NCBI RefSeq assembly: GCF_013166515.1
Contig: NZ_JABKKJ010000006.1
Span: 1 to 64,000, forward strand
DNA from: Xylanibacter caecicola
Lineage (GTDB): Bacteria > Bacteroidota > Bacteroidia > Bacteroidales > Bacteroidaceae
Direction: 5' to 3'
DNA: 64,000 nt
In this document: positions 8,593 to 17,216 of the stretch, one piece after another
Numbering within the stretch: position 1 is the stretch's first letter
Layout: the number at the start of each line of letters is the position of its first letter
Program-made: the position numbers and the translations under genes
Notes under the pieces: model-generated
The model's input: only the letters and a program-made list of their open reading frames with translations
What the model was told of the DNA's origin: nothing
Database searches by the model: none

Positions 8593-9015
8593 TCACAGAA
8601 GAATGCGCTTCGACTCCATATATCCCTGCAATATTATCGTTGCACTTATCTCGTCTACAAGTGCCTTGTTCTGCCTTGCTTTCTTCTTAAGTCCGCTGTC
8701 TATTATCGCCCGGTGTGCCATGACAGAGGTAAAACGCTCGTCATAATACTCTACAGGGATATCCGGACGAGCCTTGCGCCAGCGGTTTACGAACTGTTCC
8801 ACACGGGCAAGATTTTCGCTCGGGCGTCCGTTTGTCTGCAACGGCTTGCCCACAACGATCAGTTCTACAGGCTCACGACCGACATAAGCCTGCACATATT
8901 CGAACAGCTCATGCGTAGAAACAGTCGCCAATCCTCCTGCTATAATCTTCAGAGGATCGGTGACTGCCAAGCCTGTACGTTTCTTCCCGTAATCTATTGA
9001 AAGGATACGAGCCAC
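8593..9015 (-). CDS. ruvX: Putative pre-16S rRNA nuclease / Holliday junction resolvase-like (YqgF)
   Basis: A 140-residue RNase H-fold protein of the YqgF/RuvX family, which matures the 5' end of 16S rRNA in E. coli. The first strand MARILSIDYGKKRTGLAV carries the first catalytic Asp, VGKPLQTNG is the conserved middle motif, and DERFTSV contains the second acidic residue. Length is normal. It is 12 bp after the SPOR gene and 31-43 bp before def, forming a minus-strand operon. Confidence 0.93.
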   Translation of the reverse strand: MARILSIDYGKKRTGLAVTDPLKIIAGGLATVSTHELFEYVQAYVGREPVELIVVGKPLQTNGRPSENLARVEQFVNRWRKARPDIPVEYYDERFTSVMAHRAIIDSGLKKKARQNKALVDEISATIILQGYMESKRILL

Positions 9016-9027
9016 GTATATTAAAGT

Positions 9028-9519
9028 TTATCGCTGGTTAAACAGCAGCCATGCGTCAGGATACTGCGAACGGAGAGCATCGCGCTTGCTCACAGCCTCG
9101 CTCTTGGAGTCGGATGTAGCCGCAACGACACGGTACATGTTTATTGCCGAATTATAAGCAACCTGAGCGTCATAGCCCCTGTTCTTCAGCGTATTCTGCA
9201 GTCCTTCGGCATTTGCCCTTACGGAGAACGAACCTACAACGACATTGAAATTCTTAAGACCGGCACCGTTAATTACCGACAAAGTTTCCTGACGGACAGG
9301 AACATTGTCCGCATTGTCTACAACAACTGTCTCTGTTGCCGGCTTCTCAACAACCGGAGTTACAACCGCAATCTCTTCTACCGGCTGCGGCGCAACGTTT
9401 GTCTGCTCCTGTGCCTGAGCTTTCTCGTATGCTTTACGATAGGCGCTTTCGGAGGATTTACAACTTGTAAAAGCAAGTGCCACACACAAACCGGCACACA
9501 GTACCATGTACTTCTTCAT
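9028..9519 (-). CDS. SPOR-domain lipoprotein
   Basis: A 163-residue protein with a lipoprotein signal (ALAFTSC, lipid-modified Cys about residue 20). A Val/Pro/Thr-rich linker spans about 40-85, followed by a C-terminal SPOR domain (FNVVVGSFSVRANAEGLQNTL to about 160). SPOR domains bind denuded glycan strands of peptidoglycan at division sites. It is the first gene of the run SPOR-ruvX-def-TPR. The upstream region 9520-9675 is AT-rich. Confidence 0.88.
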   Translation of the reverse strand: MKKYMVLCAGLCVALAFTSCKSSESAYRKAYEKAQAQEQTNVAPQPVEEIAVVTPVVEKPATETVVVDNADNVPVRQETLSVINGAGLKNFNVVVGSFSVRANAEGLQNTLKNRGYDAQVAYNSAINMYRVVAATSDSKSEAVSKRDALRSQYPDAWLLFNQR

Positions 9520-9675
9520 AATTTTCTGATGTTATTAGAAATTAAACTTTATTTCAAGATAAAACAATATACTTTGCGAAGTTACACAAAATAAGCTTAA
9601 TTAAAGGGAAAAACGCACATAAAGTTTGTTAAATGAGCATAATGGCACAATTTTAACAAAAATAAGCAGCACTTT

Positions 9676-9707
9676 TTTGTTATGAAAAAGAAAACGCCGT
9701 ATATTTG
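9676..9707 (+). promoter_or_regulatory. Promoter of the YtxH-holin operon
   Basis: TTTG at 9676-9679 and TATATTTG at 9700-9707, separated by 20 bp, match the Bacteroidetes -33/-7 promoter. The transcript would start near 9714, leaving a leader of about 70 bases before the YtxH gene. Confidence 0.7.
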
Positions 9708-9782
9708 TTTTCGGAACACCAACTTACGTCCGTTAAACGGAAACGGATAGAAACATGTATAACTATATAAACTAAAAAGAGT

Positions 9783-10004
9783 ATGAAAACATTAGGTTAC
9801 ATCGGTGCATTTCTCGGCGGCGCCATTGCAGGAACTGCTTTAGGTCTGTTGATAGCTCCGGAGAAGGGAAAGGACACACGCGAAAAGATTACAGATGCCG
9901 TAGATGATTTTTGCAAGAAGCACAATCTTAAACTGAGCCGCAAGGAGATATGCGACTTTGCAGACGACATACAGGAGGCTGCAACGGAAACAGACGTAAT
10001 ATAA
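9783..10004 (+). CDS. YtxH-domain membrane protein
   Basis: A 73-residue protein with a glycine-rich N-terminal transmembrane segment (YIGAFLGGAIAGTALGLLIA) followed by the family signature PEKGKDTREKI and a charged helical tail. YtxH proteins are small stress-associated membrane proteins of unknown mechanism. It is the first of three tightly spaced genes (gaps of 13 and 4 bp) together with a Holin-X protein and an 82-residue protein, a grouping common in Bacteroidetes and probably an envelope-stress operon. Confidence 0.85.
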   Translation: MKTLGYIGAFLGGAIAGTALGLLIAPEKGKDTREKITDAVDDFCKKHNLKLSRKEICDFADDIQEAATETDVI

Positions 10005-10017
10005 GAGAACACGAAAG

Positions 10018-10368
10018 ATGTTTTCCAACGACAGAAATATCGGTATCGTAGGACGTCTTATAGAGATGTTCAGACATTACATCGGGCTTCAGAATGAATA
10101 TCTGAGGCTTGATGTAATCGAAAAAGTCGTACGACTTATAACCGGTCTGCTGATATTCTCGGTATTGTTCCTGTTCATTGTGATTATCCTTATATATCTG
10201 TCCTTTGCCGCTGCATACGCCATGGGACCGCATATAGGATATCCGGGAGCGTTCTGTATAGTAGCAGCGGTATACATTATTATATTCCTGCTTTTATTCT
10301 TATTCAGAAAAACTTGGATAGAAAAGCCGCTTATAAGGTTCATCACCGGTTTATTAATGGAAAAATAA
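10018..10368 (+). CDS. Holin-X (phage holin superfamily III) membrane protein
   Basis: A 116-residue protein with an N-terminal amphipathic region (about 1-38) and two strong transmembrane segments (about 41-70 and 75-98), the layout of the Holin-X/PF07332 group. Despite the name these are usually chromosomal stress proteins, not phage lysis genes, and no phage gene is near. It is the middle gene of the YtxH operon. Confidence 0.8.
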   Translation: MFSNDRNIGIVGRLIEMFRHYIGLQNEYLRLDVIEKVVRLITGLLIFSVLFLFIVIILIYLSFAAAYAMGPHIGYPGAFCIVAAVYIIIFLLLFLFRKTWIEKPLIRFITGLLMEK

Positions 10369-10372
10369 CAAT

Positions 10373-10621
10373 ATGACAGAACAGACACGGCAGCGTCCGC
10401 AATATACATCGCTTAACGAAATACAGCAGCGCAAGGCTGAACTGTTGAAGGAGATACGCAAGGACAGCAAGGAGATGAACACACTGTGGCACGGGCTTTT
10501 CAACAAGCCGGTGGCAAAAGGCAGGAAAGGATTAAGCGTCTCCGGAATTGTAAACACCGGTGCCGGAGTGGTAGACGGCATGTTGTTTGCATGGAAACTA
10601 TACAGGAAGTTGAAGAAATAA
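10373..10621 (+). CDS. Small conserved protein of the YtxH-holin operon
   Basis: An 82-residue basic protein. The first half is a charged helix (NEIQQRKAELLKEIRKDSKE), and the second half has a short apolar segment GIVNTGAGVVDGMLFAWKLYR that could be weakly membrane-associated. It starts 4 bp after the Holin-X gene and is presumably translated with it. No function is known; such third genes regularly accompany YtxH and Holin-X in Bacteroidales. Confidence 0.72.
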   Translation: MTEQTRQRPQYTSLNEIQQRKAELLKEIRKDSKEMNTLWHGLFNKPVAKGRKGLSVSGIVNTGAGVVDGMLFAWKLYRKLKK

Positions 10622-10633
10622 CGCCTTTTTCAA

Positions 10634-11395
10634 CTATAGATCCACCGTCTGTCCGTCGTATGCAAGCGACATACCACCGGGCAAGGTTGCGTTGACTTCG
10701 CGATGAAGACCTATATCGTGGTTGCAGTGTATAAAGAAAGTTCTGTCCGCCCCTACCCTTTTTGCAAACTTTATGGCATCGGGAACGCTCTGGTGGGAAT
10801 GGTGTTCCGGAGCGAAGCGTAGCGCATTTACCACCAATACACGTACCCCTTTGATGAGTTCAAGTTCACGGTCGTCCATTGTTTTCATATCGGTGATATA
10901 AGCCAAGTCGCCTATTCTGTATCCCAAGATAGGCATATTGCCGTGAAACAGTTGCACAGGCAACACCGTAATATCGCCAACACACATCCGTTCGTGCGGA
11001 TGTATCACATGCAAACCTATATCAGGCACACCGGGATAGCGTTTTTCTTCAAAACAATAAGGCATTGTTTTCATTATCCCTCGTGCCGTATTACTGTCGG
11101 CATAAACGTCTATCTGCCCGAAACAACAATATGGTCTGAGGTCATCGAGCCCTCCGGTATGGTCGTAATGAATATGGGTGAGCAGCAACGCATCTATCTT
11201 GCGAAAGGGAACAGCAAGCATTTGCTGACGGAAGTCGGGACCGCAGTCAATCAATATCCTTGTAATATCCGTCTCCACCAATGCCGAACAGCGCAAGCGT
11301 TTGTCATGTTCATCATCGCTTTTACATACCTTGCAGCCACAACCTATCACCGGCACACCAACAGATGTCCCTGTTCCCAAGAATGTCAGTCTCAT
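10634..11395 (-). CDS. MBL-fold metallo-hydrolase (PhnP-like)
   Basis: A 253-residue metallo-beta-lactamase-fold hydrolase. It has the metal motif THIHYDHTGG (HxHxDH), the N-terminal LTFLGTGTSVGVP strand seen in PhnP and RNase Z relatives, and a C-x-C-x2-C element (GCGCKVC) that is common in PhnP-like enzymes. The likely activity is phosphodiester hydrolysis, but the substrate cannot be told. The start at 11395 (MRLTFLG) is preferred over a start two codons upstream. It converges with the YtxH operon, 12 bp apart. Confidence 0.85.
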   Translation of the reverse strand: MRLTFLGTGTSVGVPVIGCGCKVCKSDDEHDKRLRCSALVETDITRILIDCGPDFRQQMLAVPFRKIDALLLTHIHYDHTGGLDDLRPYCCFGQIDVYADSNTARGIMKTMPYCFEEKRYPGVPDIGLHVIHPHERMCVGDITVLPVQLFHGNMPILGYRIGDLAYITDMKTMDDRELELIKGVRVLVVNALRFAPEHHSHQSVPDAIKFAKRVGADRTFFIHCNHDIGLHREVNATLPGGMSLAYDGQTVDL

Positions 11396-11401
11396 AAACA
11401 A

Positions 11402-11839
11402 ACCTGTCTTTTTACCTCATGAAGTTATTATTCTAACGCGATTAACAATGAAAAATTACATCTCTCCATGCGCTTCATTGAGAAAACTTTCTCGAAAAAA
11501 TGTTTGCTATATTCTTATATTCCATGAATTATTGTATTTTTGCATCGCAGTCCCGGTCAATCCTCTCCCAGCTCTCAGTTACTGGTGATGAATCCGGTTT
11601 TTTATATCCTTTTGCAAAGATACTATTTTCTAGCGATTAATATTCTGCCCTTCCTTTATTCACTTTCGTGCATCTTTACCCAGTTTGATTGAATGTACAA
11701 ACTTCACCGTAGAAAGATATCTCTGAGATTTACCGGCTTAGGTGGGCAATAGAATCACTTTACAAACAACTCAAGCAGAATTTTCCATTGCATTTTTTAT
11801 ATGACAACAGCGTCATTAGTTTTCATAATCTTTTCCATC
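11402..11839. other. Intergenic 438 bp, only promoter-like boxes
   Basis: No gene seen. TATTTTTG at 11535-11542 (plus) and TATCTTTG on the minus strand near 11622-11615 resemble -7 boxes; the latter could serve the metallo-hydrolase gene. A weak stem (ACTGG/CCGGT) followed by six T near 11597-11602 could end a very short plus-strand transcript, but the support is thin. Confidence 0.35.
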
Positions 11840-12925
11840 TTAAGGATTGAATACTGAATACAATAATTCCATATCTTCCAAATTGGCATTATTGCCAAAC
11901 ATACATGAACTATTACGCACGATATTATATGCCTGTGCCAATCTTATGAACTCCTTGAAAGCTATTTTGTCACCGGGATGCGTTGTCAAGTGAACAATGT
12001 AAGTTAATGCAATACTATTGCGCATATCATTATAGAAAAGATTATACATTGCGCCATCGTTGCTTCTGCTTCCAAATATATTTATCTGAAGTGACAATCG
12101 CCATATCCGCCATAATTCACCAAGTAGCGGAGAATATTCTCCGGCTCGTAATAGTTGGTCTATTATTGCTACAAGCTCTTTATCATCTCTCACGGGACTG
12201 CGGTAGTTGGCATATGCTAATTCGCGAGCCAATACGCATCGCCGAGCAAAAATTTTTTCTCTGAGTAGCCGTTGCATCAACTCATGACGGAACGAGACGG
12301 TATCTGTCAACGCTTTGTTATGAATGACATCATAGTCCTCAATAATGCTTCTTGGATCAAACTCACTTTCATCCAAGTGGGCATTGAAAAGATTGTCAGT
12401 GTAATTGTGCAGTTCTTTATAAAGTTTGTCAATAGCTTTATTCTCAACGGAATTGGGTGTAATTCCACGTCTAATCAATGATGCAGCATCTTGCGAGATG
12501 CATTGCAAGGGTTCTTTGATTTCACGGACTGAAATCCCGGAAAGGTTTATAGAATATAGTGCATCTGCTTGTTCAAGCCCAGAATCAGACTCAGACATAT
12601 ATCTTTCTGCCGTTCCTATATCATAAGCCATTGTATTGAATGCCAAGACTATATTATAAAACTGGAGTAACGAGTCTGCAAAATGATTTAAAGATAAAGA
12701 ATCCGGTATTTGGGGATAGCGTATCTTATGGCTAATAGCATTGAATCCATTACCGTCATCTCCTATAGTTGGGAAAATTTCATCTTCGTTAGCATCAACC
12801 GAATCAAGATAGGATTGATAAGGAAATTGAGGAGCTCGTAATTCATCATCAGGTGTTTTATTCCCACATGACACAATAGTCACGACAATCACAACTATTG
12901 CCAATAAAATAGTATGCTTATTCAT
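11840..12925 (-). CDS. Hypothetical lipoprotein
   Basis: A 361-residue protein with a lipoprotein signal: 17 apolar residues then TIVSCGN, lipid-modified Cys at residue 20. The mature part is acidic and predicted mostly helical, without a family I recognise. It stands alone, with more than 400 bp of non-coding DNA on either side, in a part of the window that is more AT-rich than the housekeeping regions. Function unknown. Confidence 0.7.
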   Translation of the reverse strand: MNKHTILLAIVVIVVTIVSCGNKTPDDELRAPQFPYQSYLDSVDANEDEIFPTIGDDGNGFNAISHKIRYPQIPDSLSLNHFADSLLQFYNIVLAFNTMAYDIGTAERYMSESDSGLEQADALYSINLSGISVREIKEPLQCISQDAASLIRRGITPNSVENKAIDKLYKELHNYTDNLFNAHLDESEFDPRSIIEDYDVIHNKALTDTVSFRHELMQRLLREKIFARRCVLARELAYANYRSPVRDDKELVAIIDQLLRAGEYSPLLGELWRIWRLSLQINIFGSRSNDGAMYNLFYNDMRNSIALTYIVHLTTHPGDKIAFKEFIRLAQAYNIVRNSSCMFGNNANLEDMELLYSVFNP

Positions 12926-13338
12926 AGGATATTTTTGTTTTACATGAGGTTATAGAATGCTATTTGTACAATGTCTGTTTACCATACACCATCAAACGAT
13001 AATTCTCAGTATAGTCCATCTACAAATTTACATGCTTTCTCTCAAACTACAAAACAAATCTCTCAAAATCATTACTTTGAGTGTCATGTTTTTGTGTCGT
13101 GTATAGAAGGACTGCTCACTGTTGCCACGGCATATATACCAACGGCTTTCCTTGAACCGCTTGCCCGGAAAGAGAACGGATGAAACAGGATTAAAGCAAT
13201 CTGAAAAACAAAGTACGTAATAAAACAACTCGTTTTCATAAATTCACTATTCACAGCAGGCATGAGATTTAAAGGGGGAGTTGGTCTCAATGCCATGCTT
13301 TAGTAATTATCCAGCATACTCCCCGATAATATTTATTT
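12926..13338. other. Intergenic 413 bp, no gene recognised
   Basis: AT-rich. The only visible structure is a set of short inverted repeats near 13257-13324 (GGCATGAGA/TCTCAATGCC and GGGGGAGT/ACTCCCC) just upstream of the lipoprotein gene at 13339, which may be a leader structure. No clear promoter box was found. Confidence 0.3.
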
Positions 13339-14127
13339 ATGATACACACTAAATTAAGATTCCTTGCAATCACGGGCATCTGCGCACTGTTTATGACCTC
13401 ATGCGCAACACTGTTTACAAAATCAAGTCAGGATGTTGAATTTAAAGGTATTCCGGGAACCGTTTTGATTAATAAGAAGAACAATCAGCCGATTACGGAA
13501 ATCAAGCCTAACGGTTTTGCCGAGGCAAAACTGAAAAAGCAGAAGAAAATGACAATTCTGGCAACAAAAGAAGGCTATAAAAACAAAGAATTTGTTTTGC
13601 CAACAAAAATAGAAGGTGCTTTCTGGGGAAACATTCTTCTTGGCGGACTTCCGGGCATGGCAATCGACCTTGCCACAGGCAGAATGAACAAGTATGCAAC
13701 AAAGATTATGGATGTAACACTGGTTCCCAGTTCGGAAAGTGTTGTCGAGCCACAGGTGGAAGTGCCATTCCGTCCGGAGACTGTCAGTCGTGAGAACCCC
13801 GGTGCAACAGATGCAGAGAAAGCAATTCTGCGCTGGTATTTCGACTCCGACCCGCGTGGTGCACGTATCTTCTGGCGCGTGATATCCAACGTACCGTCTG
13901 AAGTGAAAAATACCAACGAGGCATATCTTACCACTACCCCACTTGAAGAAACGCGCAGTTTTAATATTCCCGGACTTAACATGTATAACGCCAACGACGT
14001 CACCATAGAGATAAAGGTGTCGAAGCGCGGATACGAAGATCAGATCAAGCGTTTCAATGTGCGCCAGGCTATAGACCAGCAGGAAATAAGCGGCTTCTTT
14101 GAGTTGGTTCCGAAAACGAATAACTAA
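13339..14127 (+). CDS. Lipoprotein, paralogue 1 of a tandem pair
   Basis: A 262-residue protein with a lipoprotein signal (FMTSCATLF, Cys about 22). Residues about 25-130 contain PEGA-like features (GIPGTVLINKKNNQPITEI) and a short apolar segment GNILLGGLPGMAIDLATGR typical of lipoproteins that anchor surface structures. The last 110 residues (EKAILRWYFDSDPRGARIF onward to FFELV) are nearly identical to the C-terminus of the next gene. Gap to that gene is 14 bp, so they form an operon. Function unknown. Confidence 0.75.
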   Translation: MIHTKLRFLAITGICALFMTSCATLFTKSSQDVEFKGIPGTVLINKKNNQPITEIKPNGFAEAKLKKQKKMTILATKEGYKNKEFVLPTKIEGAFWGNILLGGLPGMAIDLATGRMNKYATKIMDVTLVPSSESVVEPQVEVPFRPETVSRENPGATDAEKAILRWYFDSDPRGARIFWRVISNVPSEVKNTNEAYLTTTPLEETRSFNIPGLNMYNANDVTIEIKVSKRGYEDQIKRFNVRQAIDQQEISGFFELVPKTNN

Positions 14128-14141
14128 AAACATATAGAAAA

Positions 14142-14870
14142 ATGAACAGTATTATCAAACAAACACTTGCAGCCCTCATCTTTATTTTTGCGGATACATC
14201 TGCCATTACGGCAAAAGATTATGACATCATTGTGACGAGCAATCCGGATAATGCAACGGTGTATCTTAACGGTACACTTGTAAGCCAAACAACTCCTGCC
14301 GTCATAAAGGTAGACAAGAAGACAGCATCGAAGATGATGATTTTCTCTTTCCGTAAAAACGGATACGAGTCTTCATCGGTTGCCATTACCTACACCAAAG
14401 ACCAGCTTAAACATAATCCTACGGTTTATTGCGACTTGAAAAGGAGTTTCTCTGCGGCAAATCAAACAACGAAAGGCGACCCGACGGTGACGGTGACTGA
14501 GTCGCGGCAACATGTAGACCGCCATAATCCGGGCGTGACATCCATGGAGAAATCCATAATACGTTGGTATTTCGATTCAGATTCTCGCGGAGCACGTATC
14601 TTCTGGCGTGTTATCTCGAGCGTACCGGCAGAGGTGAAAAACACAAACGAGACATATCTTACCACCACTCCGCTCGAAGAGACAAGAGGGTTTGACATCC
14701 AAGGTCTTACCTATAACAACTCGCGCGACGTGACTATAGAGATTAAAGTGTCGAAGCGCGGATATGAAGATCAGGTAAAACGTTTCAATGTACGTCAGGC
14801 TTTAGACCAGCAGGAAATAAGCGGCTTCTTCGAACTCGTCAAGAAAGACATTCCGGCGCAACCGGAATAG
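14142..14870 (+). CDS. Secreted protein, paralogue 2 of a tandem pair
   Basis: A 242-residue protein with a signal peptide (cut near ITAKD) but no lipobox Cys. Residues 25-105 form a PEGA-like domain (VTSNPDNATVYLNGTLV). The C-terminal 110 residues repeat those of the preceding lipoprotein, with RWYFDSDSRGARIFWRVIS, TTTPLEETR and SKRGYEDQVKRFNVRQA almost unchanged, while the N-terminal halves are unrelated. This suggests a conserved interaction domain linked to one anchored and one free protein. Confidence 0.75.
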   Translation: MNSIIKQTLAALIFIFADTSAITAKDYDIIVTSNPDNATVYLNGTLVSQTTPAVIKVDKKTASKMMIFSFRKNGYESSSVAITYTKDQLKHNPTVYCDLKRSFSAANQTTKGDPTVTVTESRQHVDRHNPGVTSMEKSIIRWYFDSDSRGARIFWRVISSVPAEVKNTNETYLTTTPLEETRGFDIQGLTYNNSRDVTIEIKVSKRGYEDQVKRFNVRQALDQQEISGFFELVKKDIPAQPE

Positions 14871-14907
14871 CGGCGTCAAATCCGTCGCTGCGGCTACACA
14901 CCCCATA

Positions 14908-14969
14908 GGTTTTCGGTCCGTAACCCATAGTTTTATAACATGTAAAGCTATGGATTACGGACCGAAAAC
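14908..14969. repeat. Long hairpin downstream of the paralogue pair
   Basis: Arms of 23 bp at 14908-14930 and 14947-14969 (21 of 23 paired; core TTTTCGGTCCGTAA / TTACGGACCGAAAA) with a 16-base loop. There is no U-tract, so it is not a standard intrinsic terminator, though it may stabilise the 3' end of the upstream mRNA. Confidence 0.6.
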
Positions 14970-15038
14970 TTATTGGAGGAATTAATTTAGTGCATATTTA
15001 ATTCTTCCCAAAATTACTTCTATATCAAATTTAATACG

Positions 15039-15285
15039 TATATTTGCATTAAATGAATTATAAACAGAGAAAAATGACATAGTACTTTAACAAAGACATA
15101 AGAGAAAAGGAAAGTGTTTACTTTTACTTGATGTACTACCCGAAATCGCCAATTTCATAAGTACACATCAACAGTAAAAAGTGAATGCTCTCACCGTTTG
15201 GGTGTGGGCTTCATTGTTGTATGTGTACGGGTGTTTGGCGATACCAGGGAGTAACAACAATGTTGCTTCACACCTTTCTTTTTGC
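15039..15285 (+). ncRNA. Candidate structured RNA with promoter and terminator
   Basis: TATATTTG at 15039-15046 is a good -7 box, with transcription from about 15053. Two stems follow: ACTTTTACTTGATGTAC (15120-15136) with 15161-15182, and 15201-15220 with 15254-15274 (6 bp, internal loop, 8 bp) ending in a T-rich run to 15282. ATCGCCAA (15145-15152) is perfectly complementary to TTGGCGAT (15235-15242), linking the two stem-loops. No convincing coding frame exists (the 65-codon frame at 15181 runs through the terminator). I cannot assign a known family. It could be free-standing or a leader for 15450-17531. Confidence 0.5.
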
Positions 15286-15449
15286 CAAATGTCGCAAAAA
15301 GAATTTAATTATGATTACAAAACAAAGAATTTAACCTTTTCACAAGCCTTGTGGACAATAATAATTTGTCTGCATTAAAAATAACGTCTAATTTTGGAAA
15401 ACAAAATATAAAGACTCGGTTTAGAAACATAACATCAAATAATTCAGAA

Positions 15450-15692
15450 ATGATACAGGTAATAAACAAAGAATGGGAAATTGCAAAGACATATATCTTT
15501 GATGTGGCTTTGAGAAAAGGTAACTTCCAAGATAAAAAGCATAAACAATATAAACGAGAGAAAAAGATACGTGAACTACAAAATGAAATCGATGCGTTAA
15601 AATATGGAGCAGATTTAGGGATACGTAAACTACAACGAAAAATAGATGCACTAAAAAATGGTGCAGATGTGGAAGATATTGAAGAATACTAA
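15450..15692 (+). CDS. Small charged coiled-coil protein
   Basis: An 80-residue very hydrophilic protein. Its C-terminal half has two copies of a 17-residue unit, IRELQNEIDALKYGADLG and IRKLQRKIDALKNGAD, predicted as coiled coil. The start at 15450 (MIQVINKEW) is chosen because the 33 codons upstream are low-complexity; a start at 15351 is possible. It begins an AT-rich run of small unknown genes (15450-17531). No function recognised. Confidence 0.5.
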   Translation: MIQVINKEWEIAKTYIFDVALRKGNFQDKKHKQYKREKKIRELQNEIDALKYGADLGIRKLQRKIDALKNGADVEDIEEY

Positions 15693-15708
15693 TAAAAAAA
15701 CGAAAAAC

Positions 15709-16020
15709 ATGATGAACAAAACATTTAAAAATTATACAAAACGAGAAAGAATTTTATTATCCTCATATTTAATCTGGATAATGTTTCATATAACTATATT
15801 TCTAACAGGAGGGGCTATTTTAAACCCGGACAGAAACATTGCAGGTGAATTTTGGCCGTTCTCTACAAAATATCATGTTTATGATAGTTTTGATCCATTT
15901 CGTGATTATGAAGACTTTTGTACATATGACATTACTGAATTAATTATATACACAACATTCCCTATATTCCTTTATAAAATCAAGTGTTTATTGTCTATGC
16001 CTGATACCCCTCAAAAATAA
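15709..16020 (+). CDS. Small membrane protein, unknown
   Basis: About 103 residues with a start at MMNKTFKNYTK (15709); an upstream frame from 15658 overlaps the previous gene. There is one N-terminal transmembrane segment (SYLIWIMFHITIFLTGGAIL), an aromatic extramembrane stretch (FWPFSTKYHVYDSFDPF) and a second apolar segment (ITELIIYTTFPIFLY). It resembles small Bacteroidetes membrane proteins, without known role. AT-rich codon use suggests acquisition together with its neighbours. Confidence 0.6.
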   Translation: MMNKTFKNYTKRERILLSSYLIWIMFHITIFLTGGAILNPDRNIAGEFWPFSTKYHVYDSFDPFRDYEDFCTYDITELIIYTTFPIFLYKIKCLLSMPDTPQK

Positions 16021-16049
16021 ATATATAAATCCTCAAATATAAAAACAGT

Positions 16050-16586
16050 ATGAAAAAGTATCATTGGAATTTGTTATTAGAACCAGATATGACAGCACCG
16101 AAATCTGGGATTTATTTGCTTGCAATCAGAAATGACAATCATATTTCATATCAGTGCCATAAAATGAATGAAGGCGATTCTTTTTATCGTGCAGTAGGTA
16201 GATCGACAACAGACCCAACAGATTGGTTCGTCCCAATAGCATATCATTTCTGTAACAAATATGTTTGTTGCAACAACTTAACCATGTCTTCTTTTGTCAC
16301 TGAAGACTCTTGGTATCCATGCAATTCGGATATTGAAACTGAAGGGCTAAGGGTGTTGCCGTTTACAGTAAATGGAGTTTTGAAATATGATCTTACAAAC
16401 GTATGTTGTACTTATTTACCACCTTTAAATTTGGGATATAGTGAAGGTGATCTACACTATGTATATGAAAGCAAATATAAGCTAGATATAAAACGACTTG
16501 CTTATCACTATGTCGAATATTTTGGTGAGGAAGGTCATTCCTATTGGTGGGACGAATACAAGAAAATACATCCAAACATAAAATAA
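16050..16586 (+). CDS. Hypothetical protein (178 aa)
   Basis: A soluble 178-residue protein without signal peptide, rich in Tyr, Cys and Trp. No family recognised. It lies 29 bp after the membrane protein gene in the same AT-rich gene run and is probably co-transcribed. The N-terminal LLLEPDMTAPKSGIYLLAIR and the C-terminal HSYWWDEYKKIHP are its most distinctive parts. Confidence 0.6.
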   Translation: MKKYHWNLLLEPDMTAPKSGIYLLAIRNDNHISYQCHKMNEGDSFYRAVGRSTTDPTDWFVPIAYHFCNKYVCCNNLTMSSFVTEDSWYPCNSDIETEGLRVLPFTVNGVLKYDLTNVCCTYLPPLNLGYSEGDLHYVYESKYKLDIKRLAYHYVEYFGEEGHSYWWDEYKKIHPNIK

Positions 16587-16731
16587 TGGTTGGCATATCG
16601 GGTTGGGCAAAAATCTAAAAGGATAAAGAATAAGACGAAAACGTATTAGCCATTGTTCTTCGTGCAGTATCATTGATAACAGCAAAAGTACAAATTCAAA
16701 TTATCGTACCCATAAAATCTCTTACAAAACA

Positions 16732-17205
16732 ATGAAACAGAACTATAACAAAAGATTGAGCTTTAAAGAAGCACTGTATAATTGTTATACAAATCCTTCC
16801 TTTAAAGGTCGTGCAAGAAGATCTGAGTTTTGGTGGAACACTTTGCTCTTTTGCCTGATAATCTTTTCCATTACAAACATCGAGGCTTTTATTTCAAACA
16901 GGGAAGGTTCATTGGGTTCTATATTTGTCTTTTTATTGATAATCATAGCTTTAGTTGTAGTTTATTTTGAGATCGCAATTACATTTAGAAGACTGCACGA
17001 TATAGGACGTTCTGGTTGGTGGGCTGGAGTATTGTATATGATTAGATTGTTAAATGACTTAGCCACACCATATATAGATTATGAAACAGCATCACTTTTA
17101 TCTTTTATAAACTTTGTATACTTCGTATTCTTAATCGGTTTCTGTTCAATGGATAGTATGAAAGAAACAAATAAATATGGAAAATCACCTAAATATAACT
17201 TATAA
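16732..17205 (+). CDS. DUF805 family membrane protein
   Basis: A 157-residue inner-membrane protein with three or four transmembrane segments. The DUF805 hallmarks are present: FKGRARRSEFWWNTLLF at the N-terminus, FRRLHDIGRSGWWAG in the middle and the C-terminal KETNKYGKSPKYNL. Function of the family is unknown. A second, divergent DUF805 gene is found at 27924-28469. It precedes another small membrane protein by 11 bp. Confidence 0.85.
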   Translation: MKQNYNKRLSFKEALYNCYTNPSFKGRARRSEFWWNTLLFCLIIFSITNIEAFISNREGSLGSIFVFLLIIIALVVVYFEIAITFRRLHDIGRSGWWAGVLYMIRLLNDLATPYIDYETASLLSFINFVYFVFLIGFCSMDSMKETNKYGKSPKYNL

Positions 17206-17216
17206 AAATTAAAAAC

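Noticed and set aside
10018..10368. Prophage remnant suggested by the holin-like protein
   Set aside because: Holin-X proteins are usual chromosomal partners of YtxH; no other phage gene is near.
11535..11605. Very short RNA with TATTTTTG box and T-run
   Set aside because: The stem is only 5 bp with a wobble pair and no -33 box is seen; support is too weak.
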